A stretch of 64,000 nt of DNA from Chitinophaga terrae (ex Kim and Jung 2007) (GTDB lineage Bacteria > Bacteroidota > Bacteroidia > Chitinophagales > Chitinophagaceae). Below are positions 31,624 through 41,028 of this stretch, piece after piece. The DNA lies in contig NZ_FNRL01000008.1 in assembly GCF_900107795.1 (NCBI RefSeq), positions 124,001 through 188,000 on the forward strand, written 5' to 3'. The notes under the pieces are model-generated. The model had not been told where the DNA came from and ran no database searches. It saw nothing but the letters and a program-made list of their open reading frames with translations. A program made the translations under genes and the position numbers. Positions within the stretch are counted from its first letter, which is position 1. Each line of letters opens with the position of its first letter.

Positions 31624-33981
31624 TTATTTAGCAGTTCGTTTGAACAAACCTTTTTTTTGCGTTGTCTCCGTGTAGCCGTAGCCGTTTATATCGCCATACC
31701 CGGATCCATAACCGTAACCGGCCACACCTTGTCGTTTTATCCCGTTAAAGACAATATTCAGTTTTCCCAGTTCCCGGTTCTGGTACAGCTCTTCCACCAG
31801 TTTCAGGTAGTGTTTGGGCGTACGCTGGTGACGCACCACATACAGGGTAGCGTCGCAGAAGGGCGCAATCAGCCGGGCGTCTGTTACCAGGCCTACGGGA
31901 GCTGAATCGATGATGATGTAGTCGAAACGTTCTTTCAGCTCATTCAGGAGGTGCTCCAGTTGCCCGTTGAGAATAAGTTCGCTGGGATTAGGAGGCATGA
32001 TACCGGCAGGCAGCAGGTATAAACATTCGTTGTTATCTACCTTCTGCAGGATATCGGGTAACGATGCTTTGCCAACAAGGTAGTTGCTGATGCCGGGAAC
32101 AGCGCGCATGTTCAGCATTTTACTGATCATCGGTTTCCGCAGATCAAATTCCATCAGGGCAACTTTTTTACCGGCCAGCGAAAGGCTCATTGCCAGGTTC
32201 ACAGAAATAAAGCTTTTGCCTTCGCCGGAGATAGAGGAGGTGATCATTAATGTTTTGCGGTCGCCGTTTAAGCCTATATAGGATAAAGACGTTCTCAATG
32301 CCCGGAACTGTTCCGCTATGGCCGTTCTGCTGTTATTGCTCATCACCACGGGGTCTTTACTGTCGTGATAAATGATCTCAGCTGCGATCGGTGCGATGGT
32401 TGCCTTTTCGATATCCGCCCTGAACATCACTTCCCTGTTCATCATATCTTTCAGTGATACAAATCCCGCTACCAGCGCTATGGCGGTTAATACGGAGAAG
32501 CCGAGTACCATTGGTTTTTGCGGGCTGAAAGGATAGGCGGCCGATTCGGCAGCATCTACTATCCGGCTGTCCGATACCGCGGCGGCGTAAGCAAGGGCGG
32601 TTTCTTCCCGTTTCTCTAGCAGGAAGGTGTAAATGTTATTTTTAATGGCCTGCTGGCGACTTACTTCCAGCAATGCTTTTTCTTTTCCCGGTACGCTGCG
32701 GATAATGCCCATGTTGCGGTTGTTCTCGGCCTGCAGCCTTGTTAGCCCCGCCTGGAGGTTAGCTCGCAAGCTCCCGATATTTTCCATGATGGCAGGCTTA
32801 AGGCGTTCGACCTGCCGGTTGAGGCTCGCCAGCAATGGGCTGTTTTCGCCGGTTGTTTTCCGCAGGCGTTCCAGTTGCAGTTCTGTTTCGGATAGTTTTG
32901 TGACCAGCTCCAATAGTACTGCATCCGTGAGGCCGATCGTACCTGGTACAATGTTGCCCGCAGGGTTTTGACTTGTAACATATTTTTCGATGGCGTCCAG
33001 TACGGAGAGTTGCATATTGGCTTCGCTCATTTTCCGGTCATTTTCCTGTACACTGGCCAGGAACAATTTGCTTTGTTCCCCGATGTCCACAATTCCTTCT
33101 GCCCTTTTAAAATGTTCTACCTGCGTTTCTGCCTGTCCCAGTTCTGCGCTGACAATTCGCAACCGCTCTTCAACAAAGCTCATGGTATTGGCGGAGGTCC
33201 GGTTTTTATCTTCTACTGCTGCTTTGTTGTAAACCCTGATGAGTTCGTTGACGATGTCTTCGCCCCGGTCCGGCGCGGCGTCGGTATACTCCAGGTCTAC
33301 CACGCTACCGGCTTTGGCGGCAGGCATCACTTTCATGGTTCCCAGTATCAGTTGCATCCATTGTTTTTCTGTCATCAGGTGCAAGGAATAACTGGCAGCA
33401 GTATCCATATGTTTGTTTTGCCGTTGTATCAACAGTTTTCCCCACCTGGTTTGCACGGTGTCGCCTACTGGGTATTGTTTACCATCGATCGTTACCAGTC
33501 TTGTGACCGCATTGTAGGTAAAAGGCCAGTTGCCGGCCGTTGCCGGTTGTATGGCGTCGGGTTCCAGGAAAACGAATTTCAGTGGACTGTCTTTATACCG
33601 TACTACGTCTCTTATTTTCCCGTTTTCTATGACTTCGCCGTATAAGTTAAGATTTCGTATAACCGATTTAGTTAGGGTACGTGATTTTAATATTTCAATT
33701 TCATTTTCCATGATCGTTTTGCTGCCGCCCATGAGGTCGAGCGATTGCAGCATGTCGCTGGCGGCAAGTCCGTTAGAGGCTTCCTGTACCAGCAATACGG
33801 CAGATATTTTATAGAGAGGCGTTGCGTAACGGAGATACAGGAAAGCGCATGCGAGTGCGGCTGCAATGGCTGTTGCAAACAGTGGCCAGTAAGGCAGGTA
33901 GTGCGAACGGATAAACGTTAGCAGGCTCTGTGGCGTTTCGCCGGTCTGGATTTTATTTCCATTTACCTTCACCTTTTGCAT
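31624..33981 (-). CDS. Wzc-like polysaccharide co-polymerase and tyrosine autokinase
   Basis: A 785-residue inner-membrane protein. It has an N-terminal Wzz domain with a transmembrane helix at about 33-52, a long periplasmic coiled region with the GNVR-type second helix near 480, and a cytoplasmic BY-kinase domain. The kinase has Walker A (SSISGEGKS), Walker A' (LMEFDLRKP) and Walker B (YIIIDSAP). The C-terminus is a glycine-tyrosine cluster (GYGYGSGYGDINGYGYTE), the site of autophosphorylation. Such proteins set chain length and link the polymerase to the Wza channel. It starts 3 bases after wza. No cognate low-molecular-weight tyrosine phosphatase (wzb) is in the locus. Confidence 0.94.
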   Translation of the reverse strand: MQKVKVNGNKIQTGETPQSLLTFIRSHYLPYWPLFATAIAAALACAFLYLRYATPLYKISAVLLVQEASNGLAASDMLQSLDLMGGSKTIMENEIEILKSRTLTKSVIRNLNLYGEVIENGKIRDVVRYKDSPLKFVFLEPDAIQPATAGNWPFTYNAVTRLVTIDGKQYPVGDTVQTRWGKLLIQRQNKHMDTAASYSLHLMTEKQWMQLILGTMKVMPAAKAGSVVDLEYTDAAPDRGEDIVNELIRVYNKAAVEDKNRTSANTMSFVEERLRIVSAELGQAETQVEHFKRAEGIVDIGEQSKLFLASVQENDRKMSEANMQLSVLDAIEKYVTSQNPAGNIVPGTIGLTDAVLLELVTKLSETELQLERLRKTTGENSPLLASLNRQVERLKPAIMENIGSLRANLQAGLTRLQAENNRNMGIIRSVPGKEKALLEVSRQQAIKNNIYTFLLEKREETALAYAAAVSDSRIVDAAESAAYPFSPQKPMVLGFSVLTAIALVAGFVSLKDMMNREVMFRADIEKATIAPIAAEIIYHDSKDPVVMSNNSRTAIAEQFRALRTSLSYIGLNGDRKTLMITSSISGEGKSFISVNLAMSLSLAGKKVALMEFDLRKPMISKMLNMRAVPGISNYLVGKASLPDILQKVDNNECLYLLPAGIMPPNPSELILNGQLEHLLNELKERFDYIIIDSAPVGLVTDARLIAPFCDATLYVVRHQRTPKHYLKLVEELYQNRELGKLNIVFNGIKRQGVAGYGYGSGYGDINGYGYTETTQKKGLFKRTAK

Positions 33982-33984
33982 ATG

Positions 33985-34791
33985 CTAATTATTAATAACT
34001 AAACGATCCAGGATAATGACAAGTAAGGACAAGCTGCTGAGCACAATAGGCAGTATTTGCCGGGACCGGTCAGCCGTCGCTATCTTTGATTTGTTGGGTT
34101 CCACATAAATTATATCATTTGATTGGAGGAAATAATAAGGAGAATTGAGGATCTTTTTATCATTCAGGTCCAGCCGGCGGATGATCCGTTCGCCATCCAC
34201 TTCCCGTATCAGGAGGATGTTGTTTCGTTTGCCGAACACCGTTATATCGCCTGCCATTCCCAGCGCTTCCAGTACTGATATTTTCTCGTTGGTGACATTC
34301 ACTACAGTTGGTTTGCTGACTTCTCCCAATATCGTGACGCGATAATTCAGGAAACGGATGCTTACCACAGGATCTACCAGCAGCTTGCGTTCTATGAGTT
34401 GATCGTGCAGGTAATCGGTGAGCGCTTTTTTTGTAAGCCCTGTTACTTTAATGGGGCCTAATACGGGGTATTGAATATATCCCTGCTCATTCACCAGGAA
34501 ACCTCCCAGCATAGCGCCTGCTCCTGCATTAGCTCCTCCGGCGCCCGACGCTGATGTCATGTTGGATACGTTATAAATGATGACATCCTCCGGGTTAAGA
34601 CTGCTTACATTGATCTGCAGTATATCATTCTTTTGTATCCTGGGTTCAAAATTGCCATCAACCGGTGATAGCACTGTGTCTTTTACGTCGCTGAAGTAAA
34701 CAGCATTTTTGGTTGATGTGCAGGAAGTGAACAAACAATTCAAACATACTAATCCCAATCCTATCCAGGTTAAGCAGGTTTTCAATATCAT
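33985..34791 (-). CDS. Wza-like polysaccharide export lipoprotein
   Basis: A 268-residue outer-membrane export protein. The signal peptide ends in a lipobox (CLFTSC, Cys about residue 25). A poly_export domain follows (RIQKNDILQINVSSLNPED, about 52-150) and then SLBB-type domains (VTILGEVSKPTVVNVTNEKISVLEALGMAGDITVFGKRNNILLIRE). The C-terminus ends with a hydrophobic stretch (ILPIVLSSLSLLVIILDRLVI), a membrane segment in place of the E. coli Wza amphipathic helix. It is the first gene of the exopolysaccharide operon and forms the exit channel with Wzc. The promoter should lie within 34792-34915, but I saw no consensus match. Confidence 0.93.
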   Translation of the reverse strand: MILKTCLTWIGLGLVCLNCLFTSCTSTKNAVYFSDVKDTVLSPVDGNFEPRIQKNDILQINVSSLNPEDVIIYNVSNMTSASGAGGANAGAGAMLGGFLVNEQGYIQYPVLGPIKVTGLTKKALTDYLHDQLIERKLLVDPVVSIRFLNYRVTILGEVSKPTVVNVTNEKISVLEALGMAGDITVFGKRNNILLIREVDGERIIRRLDLNDKKILNSPYYFLQSNDIIYVEPNKSKIATADRSRQILPIVLSSLSLLVIILDRLVINN

Positions 34792-34915
34792 CGTATGGCA
34801 TTTAAAATCATCACTCGCACGCTTCTTTTCTCTCCATACAATATTACTTCAGTTAGGACCCGGAATCAATTACTAACTACAGTACAAATTGCATTCAACT
34901 TACTGGTCTTGCTAC

Positions 34916-35638
34916 TTATAAAAGTAAACTGGCTGCAAAATCCTGCAACATATCATTAAAAGAAAAATATAAAATATTTTCGGAGAGGGATACCAAAAAC
35001 AGGAGACGTGATAAATTATTTGACCAAATTTTTGAGATCAATTCAGATTTAGATGAAACGTTCAGCTTCTGATATACCTTTTTTAGATGTTGGTTGATTG
35101 TAAACACGGTAACGAACAGTTTTTCTGCCATTTCCTTATATGAGTAGCCTTGTTTCAGCAATTGAACCAATTCATATTCCCTGCGGGTAAGTTTATCTTT
35201 CACACTTTCAAGCGGGTTTTCGTTTAAGTGGCTGATCAGCATATGTGCCGCTTTAGGTGATAAGGTGGCGCCGCTCTGCACAGTGTCGATGATCGATTGA
35301 TAGATATCGCTCAGCCGGCTTGTTTTAATAATGTATCCGCTGGCTCCCCGTTTAATAGATTCAATAACATATTGCTTGCTGTCGTGCCCGGATAATACAA
35401 CCACCTTGGTATCAGGGTAGCGTTGCTTTACTTCTGCAATACCGTCTATGCCAGATATGCCTGGTAATGTGATGTCGAGTAGCACGACTTTCAGGTCAGG
35501 ATACGTTGTCGGTAATGCCATGAATTCTTCAATGGTTTTGCATGCAAATACTACATTACATTCCTGGAAATCCTCAAGAAATTCGCGGTAGTTGTTTAAT
35601 AAGAAGTGGTTGTCTTCAATGATCCCAATGTTAATCAT
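34916..35638 (-). CDS. LuxR/NarL-type response regulator
   Basis: A 240-residue two-component regulator. The receiver domain (residues 3-120) has the acidic pocket (EDN 8-10) and the phosphoacceptor D55 in VVLLDITLPG, and a GYIIKT motif. The C-terminal HTH of the LuxR type (about 148-205: LTRREYELVQLLKQGYSYKEMAEKLFVTVFTINQHLKKVYQKL) is followed by an unusual hydrophobic tail of about 30 residues. It lies upstream of wza in the same direction and divergent from the sensorless kinase gene. A role in controlling the exopolysaccharide operon is inferred from position only. Confidence 0.9.
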   Translation of the reverse strand: MINIGIIEDNHFLLNNYREFLEDFQECNVVFACKTIEEFMALPTTYPDLKVVLLDITLPGISGIDGIAEVKQRYPDTKVVVLSGHDSKQYVIESIKRGASGYIIKTSRLSDIYQSIIDTVQSGATLSPKAAHMLISHLNENPLESVKDKLTRREYELVQLLKQGYSYKEMAEKLFVTVFTINQHLKKVYQKLNVSSKSELISKIWSNNLSRLLFLVSLSENILYFSFNDMLQDFAASLLL

Positions 35639-36029
35639 AATAAGAGGGGGAGGTTTTTTGGTTGATATGGTACAATAAAATAATCTGATAATAAAGATAA
35701 GGGTAAAATTGATAGGATGTTAGCGGCAGAGTTAAAAATGATTGTAAGTGCGTTAGTTACACATATTTAAAGTGAGCTCATGTGTAATTGAATTAAATAG
35801 TAAATAATTTAATGTTTTATTTTGATATTATATTTTGAATAATGTAATAAATGTTTTTTTGTTTTAAGTTATTGATTAGAAAAGTTTTAAAAAGAAAATG
35901 CAATTGAATTATATTTATTTATATGTGATTTTTTACAACGGGACTGCGTATATTGTGAACAGAAAAAATGTAACCTGCTAACCATATCCTTCGAAATAAA
36001 CCTTATTCTATCAACTGAAAATCCATCGT
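35639..36029. other. A+T-rich divergent control region
   Basis: A 391-base gap between the response regulator and the kinase without a gene. It is strikingly A+T-rich. It contains an inverted repeat TTACACAT (35757-35764) / ATGTGTAA (35780-35787), about 120 bases upstream of the regulator gene and a candidate operator. No full TTTG/TAnnTTTG promoter was found on either strand. Confidence 0.4.
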
Positions 36030-36767
36030 ATGCGGGAACCCATCATCAGCCATGTCGTCAGGGAACGGTCATTAACAGAGATGCGATCTGAATATATTTC
36101 AATGGCCATGCACGAAATTAAAACGCCCATCACCGCCATTTCTTCTTCGATAGAGTTGCTGGAAACAAAAATGCAACTGGATGAATTAATGTTACCGTTT
36201 TACCAGCGAAATCTGTCCCGTATTAAGGAAGAAATAACTACGCTGAATAATATGCTAGAAGACATCCTTATCAGTGGAAGTATGGCAGCCGGAAACCCGG
36301 ATACAAAGCCTGAGATGACGGATGTATCGGCCTTTGCCAAAATGATAAGACAGCGGTATTTCCAGCAGCGGCCAGACAAACGGCAGCTGAGGATAAAAAT
36401 TACGGGGAGGCGTCGCGATATTTATGTGGATCAAAGCCAGTTGACGGGTATCCTTGTCAACCTTATAGGGAACGCATTTAAATATTCTCAGGAACAAGCG
36501 CCTTTGCTTAGTTTGTCTTACCGGAAACAAGAGCTTTGCATCAGGGTAAAAGATAAGGGTATCGGCATACCGGAAGAGCATATACGTTTTTTGTTCACGC
36601 CTTTCTTTCGTGCCGGAAATGTTGGCGACAGGGAAGGCGCCGGTCTGGGCCTTGCTATTGTAAAACGTTTTGTTACTGCCAACAACGGTATCATAACGGT
36701 ACATAGCGACGCGACAGGCACCGTTTTTACGCTTACGTTCCCTTATGCATCTGATGTTGCTTCTTAA
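36030..36767 (+). CDS. Short sensor-less histidine kinase
   Basis: A 245-residue histidine kinase that consists almost only of the transmitter. It has HisKA with the phosphoacceptor H28 in MAMHEIKTP and the HATPase domain (N box NLIGNAFKYS, G1 VKDKGIGIPE, F box FTPFFRAG, G2 GAGLGLAIVKRF). There is no PAS, membrane or periplasmic sensor part, and a stop codon 10 codons upstream of the ATG excludes a longer protein. It could sense a cytoplasmic signal through a partner, or be a truncated remnant. It diverges from the LuxR-type regulator, its probable partner, and converges on the next gene with 4 bases between the stops. Confidence 0.88.
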   Translation: MREPIISHVVRERSLTEMRSEYISMAMHEIKTPITAISSSIELLETKMQLDELMLPFYQRNLSRIKEEITTLNNMLEDILISGSMAAGNPDTKPEMTDVSAFAKMIRQRYFQQRPDKRQLRIKITGRRRDIYVDQSQLTGILVNLIGNAFKYSQEQAPLLSLSYRKQELCIRVKDKGIGIPEEHIRFLFTPFFRAGNVGDREGAGLGLAIVKRFVTANNGIITVHSDATGTVFTLTFPYASDVAS

Positions 36768-36771
36768 TACT

Positions 36772-37872
36772 TCAATACAACAAAAACACGCTTCCTTTCA
36801 GCATATGCTGTTCCTGCCGGCTATCGGTATATGTGCATATGTACACGTAAGACTGCACGTCAGCCCGAACACCCCTGACATTTCCATCCCATCCCGATCC
36901 GGGCGCCTGGCTGGAAAACACCAGCTTACCCCACCTGTCGTATACCTGTAACCGGTAGTCGTGTATGGCATCATAAACTTTTGGACGGAAAATATCATTC
37001 TGGCCATCGTTGTTCGGGCTGAATGCATTTGGAAATACTACCAGGCAATTCTTCCAGGGAGAAGCCACTACGGTATCTACAGTGGCGCTGAACTCGTGGC
37101 TATCTTTGATTTTCCCGTTATGAGGCCCGGCTACCAGGCCATTAAAAACACTGTCTGTTTGCCACATGCCATTATCCAGCTGAAATTGAAAAGGAGGCGC
37201 TCCGCCTGTAACGTGCAATGTTATACTGCCATCTGTAACTTCTCCGCAACTGCATGGTTTTACAGTAGCCGTTACAACCGGCGGTATTAATTCGTCAATG
37301 GCAGATAAATTATCTATCAGCAATGCAATGCCGAAACTGCTTTTGTTACATGGCGTTGCAGGGTAGGCCCAGAACGAGATATAGCGCCATGCCTGCATGG
37401 CGCGGAATACGGCATGGTACCGTTTCCAATCTGTATGTGTAAAATTGCCTGATGTCCATAAAAGGGCGGCAGTGTCGCCCGGCGCATTGCCTCCATAAAT
37501 AGCCAGGTTGCCGTAACAGGCAGGATAAAGATAATAGGCAGTAAATGCGAGGTCAAAACTCAGTACGTAGGTAGTGTGTGGCTTCAGTGGTTGTTGCAAT
37601 GCCTGGCCGGTACCTTCCAGGAATCCCTTGCCACTGTGCATGCCAATATAGCTGCGGCCTGCCGACGGTTGCTGTTTTACGTCAAATATACCTGGCTGTG
37701 TATCCGGCGTGCCTCCTGCTATGAACCAGGGAGAGGGTATGATCCCTTTTCCCGGCTCGCCTTCCATAGAGGGGTTACCCAGGACTATTCGCTGTGCTTC
37801 CAGCCGGATAGTCATCATTAACAGGAACCAGCAGCACAACGTTGCATGTAAAGTACCAGGTCGGGAAAACAT
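36772..37872 (-). CDS. Secreted protein with T9SS C-terminal (gliding-type) sorting domain
   Basis: A 366-residue exported protein with a signal peptide (about residues 1-26). A jelly-roll-like region (30-190) contains QRIVLGNPSMEGEPGKG and YVLSFDLAF. A short SprB-like repeat (VTATVKPCSCGEVTDGSITLHVTGGAPPFQFQLDNG) follows. The C-terminal domain of the gliding motility-associated type (CHU_C) has FPNAFSPNNDGQNDIF and YDRWGKLVFSS. That domain targets proteins to the type IX secretion system and the cell surface. The SprB-like repeat and jelly roll suggest adhesion or sugar binding. Monocistronic. Start ATG at 37872. Confidence 0.9.
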   Translation of the reverse strand: MFSRPGTLHATLCCWFLLMMTIRLEAQRIVLGNPSMEGEPGKGIIPSPWFIAGGTPDTQPGIFDVKQQPSAGRSYIGMHSGKGFLEGTGQALQQPLKPHTTYVLSFDLAFTAYYLYPACYGNLAIYGGNAPGDTAALLWTSGNFTHTDWKRYHAVFRAMQAWRYISFWAYPATPCNKSSFGIALLIDNLSAIDELIPPVVTATVKPCSCGEVTDGSITLHVTGGAPPFQFQLDNGMWQTDSVFNGLVAGPHNGKIKDSHEFSATVDTVVASPWKNCLVVFPNAFSPNNDGQNDIFRPKVYDAIHDYRLQVYDRWGKLVFSSQAPGSGWDGNVRGVRADVQSYVYICTYTDSRQEQHMLKGSVFLLY

Positions 37873-37947
37873 TCATTTGGTTTGCTGTCGTAAAATTACC
37901 GGTTACAGGCATGACAGCATATACTTAAAATAGTAGTTTGTTGGAGG

Positions 37948-38583
37948 TCATTTCCCCTTATCCAACGCCATTTTTACTGCCAGTCCTCCAAACACTCCCG
38001 CCATTATCCACTTCTGAACCTTTACCCACTTTGGATTTGCGCCAAGCCATTGTGTTACGCTGGCTGCAAAAATGATGATGAGGAAATTCACGGTACAGCT
38101 CACGCATATTTGCGTAAACCCTAACAGGAAGCTCTGGGTAAGCACTGAACCATACTCCGGGTGTATGAACTGCGGGAACAACGAAAGATAAAACACCGCT
38201 ACTTTAGGGTTAAGCATGTTCGTGAATAATCCTACTGTATATAGCTTCACGTTACTATCAGGGGCCAGCCTGGCATTGCCCGCAAACGGGCTTTTACTTC
38301 CGGGTTTAATGGTTTGCCAGGCCAGGTATAACAGGTATAGACTACCTGCGGCTTTAAGGATCGTATAGGCGTAAGGTACTGCCATTAATACCGCCGTAAG
38401 CCCGAAAGAAACCAGGGTGATATGAAACACAAAACCTGTTATCACTCCGGCCAGTGAGATCAGCCCCGCTTTGCGGCCCTGCGTAACAGAACGGGAGATC
38501 AGGTAGATCATATTCGGGCCTGGTATCAATACCATTAGCAGGGCAGAAAGGGCGAATAAAACTAGTTGTTGAAACGGCAGCAT
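37948..38583 (-). CDS. LysE/RhtB family amino-acid exporter
   Basis: A 211-residue inner-membrane protein with six hydrophobic helices and the family opening PGPNMIYLISRSVTQGRKAGLISLAGVITG, the hallmark of RhtB-type exporters of homoserine, threonine or related compounds. The NPKVAVFYLSLFPQF motif in the middle is also diagnostic. The substrate cannot be predicted. The gene ends the leftward pair with the helicase (11-base gap). Confidence 0.92.
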   Translation of the reverse strand: MLPFQQLVLFALSALLMVLIPGPNMIYLISRSVTQGRKAGLISLAGVITGFVFHITLVSFGLTAVLMAVPYAYTILKAAGSLYLLYLAWQTIKPGSKSPFAGNARLAPDSNVKLYTVGLFTNMLNPKVAVFYLSLFPQFIHPEYGSVLTQSFLLGFTQICVSCTVNFLIIIFAASVTQWLGANPKWVKVQKWIMAGVFGGLAVKMALDKGK

Positions 38584-38594
38584 AGAAAATTGAT

Positions 38595-40493
38595 TTATAT
38601 ATCCATAAATTCCCAGGCGCTTAAATAAGCCTGTTGTTCTTCGGCATAACTGATAAATCCTGCATAGAAATCGAAAGCCGATAACGTACTGCTATCGCCG
38701 ATCACGATCAGCTTTTTCCTGGCCCTGGTCATAGCAACGTTCATACGGCGGATGTCTGACAGGAAACCGATCTTGTTATCGGTGTTGCTTCGTGTAAGGC
38801 TGATATATACTACATCTCTTTCCTGGCCCTGGAAGCTGTCGATTGTATTAACGGCGATCTTATCCCTGTATGGCTGCAGTTCAGGGGCATGTTCCAGCAG
38901 CTCTTTCAACGTGATCACCTGTTGCTTATATGGCGAAATTACGGCAATAGAAGGAAAATCCTTTGCCTTATATTGTACCCCGAGGGAAATTGCCAGTTGG
39001 GTAAGATGTTTGATTAAAAAGGCGGCTTCCTCCGGGTTGCTGGTGCTGGTTCCATCCAGCTTTTCTTCAAACCCGCAGCCGGCGGTATCAATAAACGACA
39101 GGGGAACATCTGCATCAAAAAGCAATTGCTGCGCTACCGACTGATGCGCTTTCAATTTGTTTTCATAGAAGACCTTTGCCGAATAACCCATAATGGTTTC
39201 GTGCATCCTGTATTGTTCTTCCAGCAAAGTAACTGTTTCGGGATGGTGCAATACATTTTTCTCCAGCAGGGTAGTGGCCAGCCCGTTCCTCGCCGCTTCC
39301 TCCGATTTAATGGTTGGGGGCAACTGCTGATGATCGCCTGCCAATATCACTTTTTGCGCTTTCAGGATGGGGATCCAGCAGGCTGGTTCCAGGGCCTGCC
39401 CCGCTTCATCTATAACAACAGTATGATACTCCAGCTCCCTTACCGTATAATGATTAGCGCCTACCAGCGTAGCTGTGATCACCTGCGCTTTGGAGATCAC
39501 ATCCTTCATGATATATTGTTCAGAGTTGCTTACCTGTTCCATGATCTTGCGGGCCTCTGCAAATAACGCCTTGCGCTGCTCCCGTTCCGCTTTCCCGAAA
39601 TTACGTTTGTACTTATGCGCCATATCCCTGAACTCATTGGCCTGTTTCCTCAGCCTTTTAAGTTCTTTCAGGTCTGTATGCGCAGCTACCCGGGCGTCGA
39701 GCGTCAGCGACATTAAACGCTCCGATACCCTGGCAGGATTACCTACTCTCAATACATTCAATCCTTCGTCGGAGAGCTTTTCGCTCAGCAGGTCAACAGC
39801 CGTATTGCTGGGGGCTACTACCAGTATTTGTTTCTCCGTCTGCTGCCAGATAGCTTTGATGGCCTGTACAAGGGTCGTCGTTTTCCCTGTACCCGGCGGG
39901 CCATGTACAATGGCCAGGTCGTTGGCCGATAAAATGTTATTTACCGCCGCCTGTTGCGAAATGTTCAACCGGTTATTCACATAAGGAACAGCCAGCGTTT
40001 CAGATGTTGGTTTCCTGTCGCCCGTGAGGATCTGGATCAGCGGCGTTTTTTCGTATAGCGTAGCAGCCTGTTTCAGGGCCTGCTGCATCTCTTCATAACT
40101 ATTTTCGTCAAACAGTAGGTCTATACCCAGTTTGCCATTGCTGGCCCATTCCGGTAACTCGTCTGTTGGCAGGGTTATTTTCAGCCGGTTTCCGCTTTGA
40201 TAGGAAATAGTTCCTTCAAGCCGGTGGTGCTGTGCATCATGGTTGGAAAACAGCACAGCGCTGGAGCCAAACCTTAGTTGGTGAGGAATATCTGTATGCG
40301 TGGTCCGTTCTACTTCTACTATCAGGTAATCGCCTCTGCCCATTTCCGACCCTTTAATAGCAATAGGGTACCAGGTAAGGCCATTTGCCCTTTTCTCTGC
40401 AATAGTGGTATTGGCCGTCATCTCCTGGTATGATTGCCGGTCTGCTGCCCGTTCCGTTTTCAGTAATTCCAGCTGCTTTTTGAAATAATCCAT
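38595..40493 (-). CDS. Superfamily 1 DNA/RNA helicase (IGHMBP2/Dna2-like)
   Basis: A 632-residue ATP-dependent helicase. Visible motifs are Q-region NISQQAAVNNIL, Walker A VHGPPGTGKTTTLVQAI, motif Ia VAPSNTAVDLL, motif II VVIDEAGQALEPA (DEAG), motif III ILAGDHQQLPPTI, motif IV ISPYKQQV, motif V VNTIDSFQGQERDVVYISLTRS and motif VI MNVAMTRARKKLIVIGD. This is the Upf1-like family. The N-terminal beta-rich domain (about 50-170) matches the IGHMBP2 group. Likely role in nucleic-acid repair or RNA-DNA hybrid handling; the precise role is not known for bacterial members. Start ATG at 40493. Confidence 0.94.
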   Translation of the reverse strand: MDYFKKQLELLKTERAADRQSYQEMTANTTIAEKRANGLTWYPIAIKGSEMGRGDYLIVEVERTTHTDIPHQLRFGSSAVLFSNHDAQHHRLEGTISYQSGNRLKITLPTDELPEWASNGKLGIDLLFDENSYEEMQQALKQAATLYEKTPLIQILTGDRKPTSETLAVPYVNNRLNISQQAAVNNILSANDLAIVHGPPGTGKTTTLVQAIKAIWQQTEKQILVVAPSNTAVDLLSEKLSDEGLNVLRVGNPARVSERLMSLTLDARVAAHTDLKELKRLRKQANEFRDMAHKYKRNFGKAEREQRKALFAEARKIMEQVSNSEQYIMKDVISKAQVITATLVGANHYTVRELEYHTVVIDEAGQALEPACWIPILKAQKVILAGDHQQLPPTIKSEEAARNGLATTLLEKNVLHHPETVTLLEEQYRMHETIMGYSAKVFYENKLKAHQSVAQQLLFDADVPLSFIDTAGCGFEEKLDGTSTSNPEEAAFLIKHLTQLAISLGVQYKAKDFPSIAVISPYKQQVITLKELLEHAPELQPYRDKIAVNTIDSFQGQERDVVYISLTRSNTDNKIGFLSDIRRMNVAMTRARKKLIVIGDSSTLSAFDFYAGFISYAEEQQAYLSAWEFMDI

Positions 40494-40610
40494 GGGGCAA
40501 AGGTAAGATGTTCTGAACTTGTCGCAACCGCCCGTATAGATTGTCGTGTTTTCCCACCAGCAATGCTGGCGGGCCGGCGTAAGTTTGTATTGTCAAAAAA
40601 CACTAACATC

Positions 40611-41018
40611 ATGGAAACACCTAACATTTATTTATCAAGAAAAAATCCTTCTAAAGGAGCTGCAATAACAGGCTGGATACTTTCAGGCCTTTGTATTTTA
40701 TTTCTGCTGGTAGATGCTGTTATGAAAATAGCTTTGGCAGCGCCTTCCGTTCAAGGTTCCACTCAACTGGGCTGGCCCGCAGAACATGTGCAGGGCTTAG
40801 GCTTTATCTTACTGGCGCCTACCATTCTTTACGCCATTCCAAGAACTGCTGTTCTGGGCGCCGTATTGCTTTGCTGTTACCTCGGGGGTGCAGTGGCTGT
40901 AATGTATCGCATGAACGTTCCTTTTTATTTCCCTGTTGTAATGGGTATCCTGTTATGGGTTGCCTTATACCTCCGCATACCGGCTATCAGGTCTGTTTTT
41001 CCACTGGTTAAAAATTAA
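40611..41018 (+). CDS. DoxX-like membrane protein
   Basis: A 135-residue protein with four hydrophobic helices, fitting the DoxX/DoxX-like family (AAITGWILSGLCILFLLVDAVMKI, then PEHVQGLGFILLAPTILYAIP-type sequence and VPFYFPVVMGILLWVALYLR). Function in this family is largely unknown; some members take part in thiosulfate or quinone redox steps. The ATG at 40611 (METPNIYL) was preferred over a longer frame. Ten bases before the VOC gene, so co-transcribed with it. Confidence 0.85.
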   Translation: METPNIYLSRKNPSKGAAITGWILSGLCILFLLVDAVMKIALAAPSVQGSTQLGWPAEHVQGLGFILLAPTILYAIPRTAVLGAVLLCCYLGGAVAVMYRMNVPFYFPVVMGILLWVALYLRIPAIRSVFPLVKN

Positions 41019-41028
41019 TATTATCAAT

